64,000 nucleotides of DNA. It comes from Pseudomonas sp. Teo4. Its GTDB lineage: Bacteria; Pseudomonadota; Gammaproteobacteria; Pseudomonadales; Pseudomonadaceae. Numbering within the stretch: position 1 is the first letter of the stretch; the number at the start of each line of letters is the position of its first letter. Location: positions 1,426,001 through 1,490,000 of the forward strand of contig NZ_JAXCIL010000001.1 in NCBI RefSeq assembly GCF_034387475.1, in the 5' to 3' direction. A program made the position numbers and the translations under genes. Positions 59,915-64,000 of this stretch are shown here, one piece after another. A model generated the notes under the pieces. It saw nothing but the letters and a program-made list of their open reading frames with translations. It ran no database searches and was not told the DNA's origin.

Positions 59915-62900
59915 TCAGGTTTGGCGGGCCGAGGTCTCGCTCTGGACCGCGCGACCGCGCCCGGCCAGGCGCATCACCACCACGAAGAACACTGGCACGA
60001 ACACCACCGCCAGGGTGGCACTGAGCATGCCGCCGATCACCCCGGTGCCGATGGCCTGCTGGCTGGCCGAGCTGGCGCCGGTGGCGATGGCCAGGGGTAC
60101 CACGCCGAGGATGAACGCCAGCGAGGTCATGACGATCGGCCGCAAGCGCAGGCGGGCGGCCTGCACGGCGGCGTCGACGGGATCATGGCCCTGGTCGACC
60201 AGGCCCTTGGCGAACTCGATGATCAGAATGGCGTTCTTCGCCGACAGGCCGATCAAGGTGATCAGCCCGACCTTGAAGAACACGTCGTTGGGCATGCCGC
60301 GCAGGGTTACCGCCAGCACCGCGCCCAGCACGCCCAGCGGCACCACCAGTAATACCGCGGTAGGAATCGACCAGCTTTCGTACAGCGCTGCCAGGCAGAG
60401 GAACACCACCAGCAGTGACAACGCCATCAGCAAGGGGGCCTGGCTGCCGGACAGACGCTCCTGCAGCGACAGCCCGGTCCACTCAAGGCCAGTTCCTGCC
60501 GGCAGTTGGGCGACAAGACGCTCGATTTCCGCCATGGCCTCACCCGAACTGTAACCGGCCGCAGGCTCGCCGGAGATCGACACCGCCGGGTAGCCGTTGT
60601 AGCGGGTCAACTGTACAGGGCCGCTGACCCAACGGGCTTGCACGAAGGCACCCAGCGGCACCATCTTGCCGCTGCTGTTGCGCACATGGATCTTCAGCAA
60701 GTCTTCCACCTGGCTGCGCTGGTCGCCTTCGGCTTGCACCACCACCCGCTGCATGCGCCCTTGGTTGGGGAAGTCGTTGACGTAGTTGGAGCCTACGGCG
60801 GTGTCCAGCACTGCGCCAATGTCCGCAAACGACACGCCCAGGGCATTGGCCTGACGGCGGTCGATTTCCAGTTGCACTTGCGGGCTTTCGGCCAGGGAGG
60901 CTTCGCGCACGTTGGTCAGCACTTTGCTTTTTCCGGCGCCTTCCAGCAACTGGTCACGGGCCGCCATCAGTTGGCTATGGCCCATGCCGCCGCGGTCCTG
61001 CAGGCGGAACTCGAAGCCGGTGGACTCGCCCAGGCCATCGATGGGCGGCGGCAGCACCGAGAAGGCGATGGCGTCCTTGATCTGGCTGAAGGCCATGCTG
61101 GCCCGGTCGGCAATCGACTGGGCACTGTCGTCGCCACCGCGCTCGGACCAGTCCTTGAGCGTGGTGAAGGCCAGCGCTGCGTTCTGGCCGCTGCCGGAGA
61201 AACTGAACCCCAGGATCACCGTGGTGTTGCCGACACCCGGTTCCTCGGCGTTATGCGCTTCGATCTGCGCCGCCACCTGCTCGGTGCGCAGGCGGCTGGC
61301 ACCCGGCGGTAACTGAATGTCGGTGATGGTGTAGCCCTGGTCTTCGGTAGGCAGGAAGGCCGTTGGCAGTTGGCTGAAGCCGTAGCCCAACACCGCCAGC
61401 AGCACGCCATAGACCAGCAGGTAACGGCCGCTGCGCTTGAGCGCCGCCACCACCCAGCGCTGGTAACCGTCGCTCGCCGCTTCAAAGCGACGGTTGAACC
61501 AGCCAAAGAACCCACTGCGCTCATGATGCTCGCCCTTGGCCACGGGCTTGAGCAGTGTGGCGCACAGGGCCGGGGTGAGGCTGAGTGCCAGGAATGCCGA
61601 GAACAGGATCGACACCGCCATCGACAGCGAGAACTGCTGGTAGATCACCCCGACCGAACCCTTCATGAAGGCCATCGGCAGGAACACCGCCACCAGCACC
61701 AGGGTGATGCCGACGATGGCGCCGCTGATCTGGCCCATGGCCTTGCGCGTGGCCGCCTTGGGCGGCAAGCCTTCTGCGGCCATGATGCGCTCGACGTTCT
61801 CCACCACCACGATGGCATCGTCCACCAGAATACCGATGGCCAGCACCATGCCGAACAGCGTCAGTACGTTGACCGAAAAGCCTAGCGCCAGCATCACGGC
61901 GAAGGTGCCCATCAATGCCACGGGCACTACCAGCGTCGGAATCAGGGTGTAGCGCAGGTTCTGCAGGAACAGGAACATCACCGCGAACACCAGCAGCATG
62001 GCTTCGAACAGGGTGTTGATGACCTGCTGGATCGACACTTTGACGAACGGCGAGGTGTCGTAGGGGATGTCGTACTTGACCCCTTCGGGGAAGTAGCGCG
62101 ACAGCTCGTGCATTTTCGCCCGCACCAGGTCGGCGGTTTCCATGGCGTTTGCACCGGGGGCCAGCTGCACGCTGAAGGCCGTGGCCGGCTTGCCATTGAG
62201 TCGGGTGCCGTATTGGTATTCCTGGGCGCCGATTTCTACCCGGGCAACGTCGCCGATGGTCACGGTGGAGCCGTCGGCATTGGCGCGCAGCACGATGGCT
62301 GCGAACTCCTCGGGGGTGCTCAATTGCCCCTTGACCACCACGTTGGCGGTGATTTCCTGGGTGCCACGGGCGGGCAGGTCGCCGATGCTGCCGGGGGCGA
62401 CCTGGGCGTTCTGCGCGGCGATGGCGTCGGCGACGTCGTTGGGCGTGAGGTTGAAGCCGATCAGCCGGGCCGGGTCGATCCAGATGCGCATGGCCCGTTC
62501 AGAACCATACAGCTGCGCTTTACCGACACCTTTGAGGCGACGGATTTCGTTCATCACGTTGCGCGCCAGAATGTCGGACAGCGCCGTCTCGTCGAGGCTG
62601 CCGTCTTCGGAGGTGAGCGTGGCCAGCAGCAGGAAGCCGGTGGAAACCTTTTCCACTTGCAGGCCTTGCTGGGTAACGGGCCGGGGCAGGCGCGACTCGA
62701 CCACCTTGAGGCGGTTCTGCACGTCGACCTGGGCCAGGTCCGGGTGGGTGCCCGGTTCGAAGGTGGCGGTGATCGTGGCGCTGCCCAGGCTGCTTTGCGA
62801 CTCGAAGTACAGCAGGTTGTCGGCGCCGTTGAGCTCCTGCTCGATCAGGCTGACCACGCTCTCGTCCATGGTCGCCGCCGAGGCGCCTGGGTAGACGGCG

Positions 62901-63037
62901 TAGATCTCGACCTGCGGCGGCGCCACGTTGGGGTACTGGGCCACCGGCAACTGTGGAATCGCCAGCGCCCCGGCCAGAAGGATGAACAGCGCGACCACCC
63001 AGGCGAAAATCGGGCGATCGATGAAAAATTGCGGCAT
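59915..63037 (-). CDS. RND multidrug efflux inner-membrane pump (HAE1 family)
   Basis: A 1040-residue proton-driven exporter of the AcrB/MexB/MexD type. N-terminal FFIDRPIFAWVVALFILLAG (TM1), TM4 motif GILVDDAIVVVENVER with the paired proton-relay Asp residues, GFSFSGSGQNAALAF in the pore domain, and GLITLIGLSAKNAILIIEFA near TM10-11. Sequence details (LPVAQYPNVAPPQVEIYAVY) look nearer to MexD-like pumps than to MexB/TtgB, but I cannot rank them without alignment. It works with the membrane-fusion protein upstream and a TolC-like channel; no channel gene follows, so the channel must be encoded elsewhere. Confidence 0.92.
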   Translation of the reverse strand: MPQFFIDRPIFAWVVALFILLAGALAIPQLPVAQYPNVAPPQVEIYAVYPGASAATMDESVVSLIEQELNGADNLLYFESQSSLGSATITATFEPGTHPDLAQVDVQNRLKVVESRLPRPVTQQGLQVEKVSTGFLLLATLTSEDGSLDETALSDILARNVMNEIRRLKGVGKAQLYGSERAMRIWIDPARLIGFNLTPNDVADAIAAQNAQVAPGSIGDLPARGTQEITANVVVKGQLSTPEEFAAIVLRANADGSTVTIGDVARVEIGAQEYQYGTRLNGKPATAFSVQLAPGANAMETADLVRAKMHELSRYFPEGVKYDIPYDTSPFVKVSIQQVINTLFEAMLLVFAVMFLFLQNLRYTLIPTLVVPVALMGTFAVMLALGFSVNVLTLFGMVLAIGILVDDAIVVVENVERIMAAEGLPPKAATRKAMGQISGAIVGITLVLVAVFLPMAFMKGSVGVIYQQFSLSMAVSILFSAFLALSLTPALCATLLKPVAKGEHHERSGFFGWFNRRFEAASDGYQRWVVAALKRSGRYLLVYGVLLAVLGYGFSQLPTAFLPTEDQGYTITDIQLPPGASRLRTEQVAAQIEAHNAEEPGVGNTTVILGFSFSGSGQNAALAFTTLKDWSERGGDDSAQSIADRASMAFSQIKDAIAFSVLPPPIDGLGESTGFEFRLQDRGGMGHSQLMAARDQLLEGAGKSKVLTNVREASLAESPQVQLEIDRRQANALGVSFADIGAVLDTAVGSNYVNDFPNQGRMQRVVVQAEGDQRSQVEDLLKIHVRNSSGKMVPLGAFVQARWVSGPVQLTRYNGYPAVSISGEPAAGYSSGEAMAEIERLVAQLPAGTGLEWTGLSLQERLSGSQAPLLMALSLLVVFLCLAALYESWSIPTAVLLVVPLGVLGAVLAVTLRGMPNDVFFKVGLITLIGLSAKNAILIIEFAKGLVDQGHDPVDAAVQAARLRLRPIVMTSLAFILGVVPLAIATGASSASQQAIGTGVIGGMLSATLAVVFVPVFFVVVMRLAGRGRAVQSETSARQT

Positions 63038-63048
63038 GGGTCAGGCCC

Positions 63049-64000
63049 TCACTGGCCGGTGTGTTGGGCGACGGGCTGGGCGCCCTGGGGCGCATCGACC
63101 TGAACCTGGTCGCCGGCCTTGACGTGTTGCAGGCCTTCGACCACCACGCGCTCGCCTGGGGCCAGGCCTTCGCTGACCACCCAGCGGTCGCCCTGGGCAT
63201 TGCCCAGCGTCACCTGCCGTTCGCTGACCTGGGACTGCTCATTGACCACCAGCACCTTCGGCACCCCGGCACTGTCGCGCATGATGGCGCGCTGCGGCAC
63301 ACTGATGCCCTTGGGTTGCAGCGCCTGCTCAAGGCGCACACGCACGTAACTGCCCGGCAGCAGGTCGAGGTCCGGGTTGGGGAATTCGCTGCGCAGGGTG
63401 ATCTGGTTGGTGCTCGGGTCGACGCTGATGTCGGAGAACAGCAACTTGCCCGGCAACGGGTAGGCGCTGCCGTCGTCCTGGATTAGCGTGGCACGGGCCT
63501 GACCATCGCCAGCCTGTTGCAGCTCGCCGGCACGCAAGGCGCGGCGCAGGGCGTTGAGCTCGCGGGTCGACTGGGTGACATCGGCATGGATCGGGTTCAA
63601 TTGCTGAATGGTCGCCAGCGGGGTGGTTTCATTCTGCCCGACCAGCGCGCCCTCGGTGACCAGGGCGCGGCCAATACGCCCGGAAATGGGCGCGGTAACC
63701 GTGGCGTAGCCCAGGTTCAGGCGTGCCCGCTCCAGGGCAGCCTTGGCTTCGGCGACCGCCGCGTCAGCCTGCAGGAAGGCGGCGCGGGCATTGTCGTACT
63801 CCTGACGGCTGACCGCCTTGTCGTCGACCAGCTCACGGTAGCGTTGCTCCTGCAGCCGGGCCTGGTACACCGTTGCCTCGGCCTTGGCCAGGGTGGCGCG
63901 GGCGCTGTCATGGTCGGCCTTGAAAGGGGCCGGGTCGATCAGGAACAGCACATCGCCTTGCTTGACGTCGCTGCCTTCGCGGTAAACCCGCTTGAGCACC
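63049..64000 (-). CDS. RND efflux membrane-fusion protein, N-terminus outside window
   Basis: 317 residues of the periplasmic adaptor are visible; the start lies beyond the window edge. YREGSDVKQGDVLFLIDPAP is the first lipoyl half, then a coiled-coil hairpin (about residues 25-95, AKAEATVYQARLQEQRYREL), VTAPISGRIGRALVTEGALV as the second lipoyl half, and a beta-barrel region with SEFPNPDLDLLPGSYVRV. Homologue of AcrA/MexA/MexC. Separated by 11 bp from the pump gene. The local regulator, if present, lies upstream outside the window. Confidence 0.92.
   Translation of the reverse strand, partial: VLKRVYREGSDVKQGDVLFLIDPAPFKADHDSARATLAKAEATVYQARLQEQRYRELVDDKAVSRQEYDNARAAFLQADAAVAEAKAALERARLNLGYATVTAPISGRIGRALVTEGALVGQNETTPLATIQQLNPIHADVTQSTRELNALRRALRAGELQQAGDGQARATLIQDDGSAYPLPGKLLFSDISVDPSTNQITLRSEFPNPDLDLLPGSYVRVRLEQALQPKGISVPQRAIMRDSAGVPKVLVVNEQSQVSERQVTLGNAQGDRWVVSEGLAPGERVVVEGLQHVKAGDQVQVDAPQGAQPVAQHTGQ

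Noticed and set aside
1..64000. CRISPR arrays, tRNA or rRNA genes, intact insertion sequences
   Set aside because: No regularly spaced repeats, cloverleaf sequences, rRNA signatures or transposase motifs were seen; the repeats present are REP-type or Rhs-derived.

Overview
The window reads as chromosome from a high-GC, plant- or soil-associated Pseudomonas, most likely the P. putida group. Evidence for this: a complete gallate catabolic cluster in the order known from P. putida KT2440 (galD-galC-galB / galR / galP-galA-galT), many putida-type REP sequences, and neighbours typical of the genus (RND efflux, OprD-family porin, AAHS transporters). This assignment rests on recognising families and gene order, not on a database search.

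Layout. (1) 1-4.9 kb: a low-GC polymorphic-toxin graveyard. It holds a toxin tail with an NTF2-fold immunity gene, a broken Rhs core, a GH-E-type nuclease tail overlapping a large immunity-like gene, a frameshifted SMI1/KNR4 immunity gene, a second Rhs core scrap and a small membrane protein. (2) 5.0-9.9 kb: a catabolic operon for amide or N-acyl compounds (M20 amidohydrolase, MHS-family importer, amidase, IclR regulator). (3) 10.1-11.6 kb: divergent LysR and SRPBCC genes. (4) 11.7-18.5 kb: a 1896-residue RTX exoprotein that appears to carry two seven-unit propeller-like repeat sets, convergent with a LuxR-type regulator. (5) 18.6-24.1 kb: an AraC regulator divergent from an SDR / ketosteroid-dehydrogenase-like flavoprotein / NIPSNAP / aromatic-acid-transporter operon. 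(6) 24.1-29.1 kb: a BamA paralogue divergent from a CpxR-CpxA pair, with a perfect GTAAA-N5-GTAAA CpxR box between them. (7) 29.1-37.3 kb: the gallate cluster. (8) 37.5-43.5 kb: a BMP-type nucleoside ABC importer with a 2-oxoglutarate-type oxygenase. (9) 44.1-49.2 kb: LysR, a sugar-acid MFS, a glucarate-dehydratase-like enzyme, peroxiredoxin and an enoyl-CoA hydratase-like gene. (10) 49.3-59.1 kb: flavin reductase-MarR fusion with an MFS exporter, then aldehyde dehydrogenase, Tat amidase, two ketosteroid-dehydrogenase-like flavoproteins and an SDR. (11) 59.3-64 kb: mobA and an RND efflux operon whose terminator abuts the mobA start codon.

How it fits together: much of the window is peripheral aromatic or alicyclic catabolism, pairing dedicated importers with short operons and a local regulator. 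Regions 5 and 10 share an unusual combination (SDR plus YPGAG-motif flavin dehydrogenases) that suggests ring desaturation of cyclic ketones. Intergenic space is filled with REP pairs and with two copies of a longer (about 220-235 bp) near-palindrome. I saw no tRNA, rRNA, CRISPR array, intact transposase or prophage.
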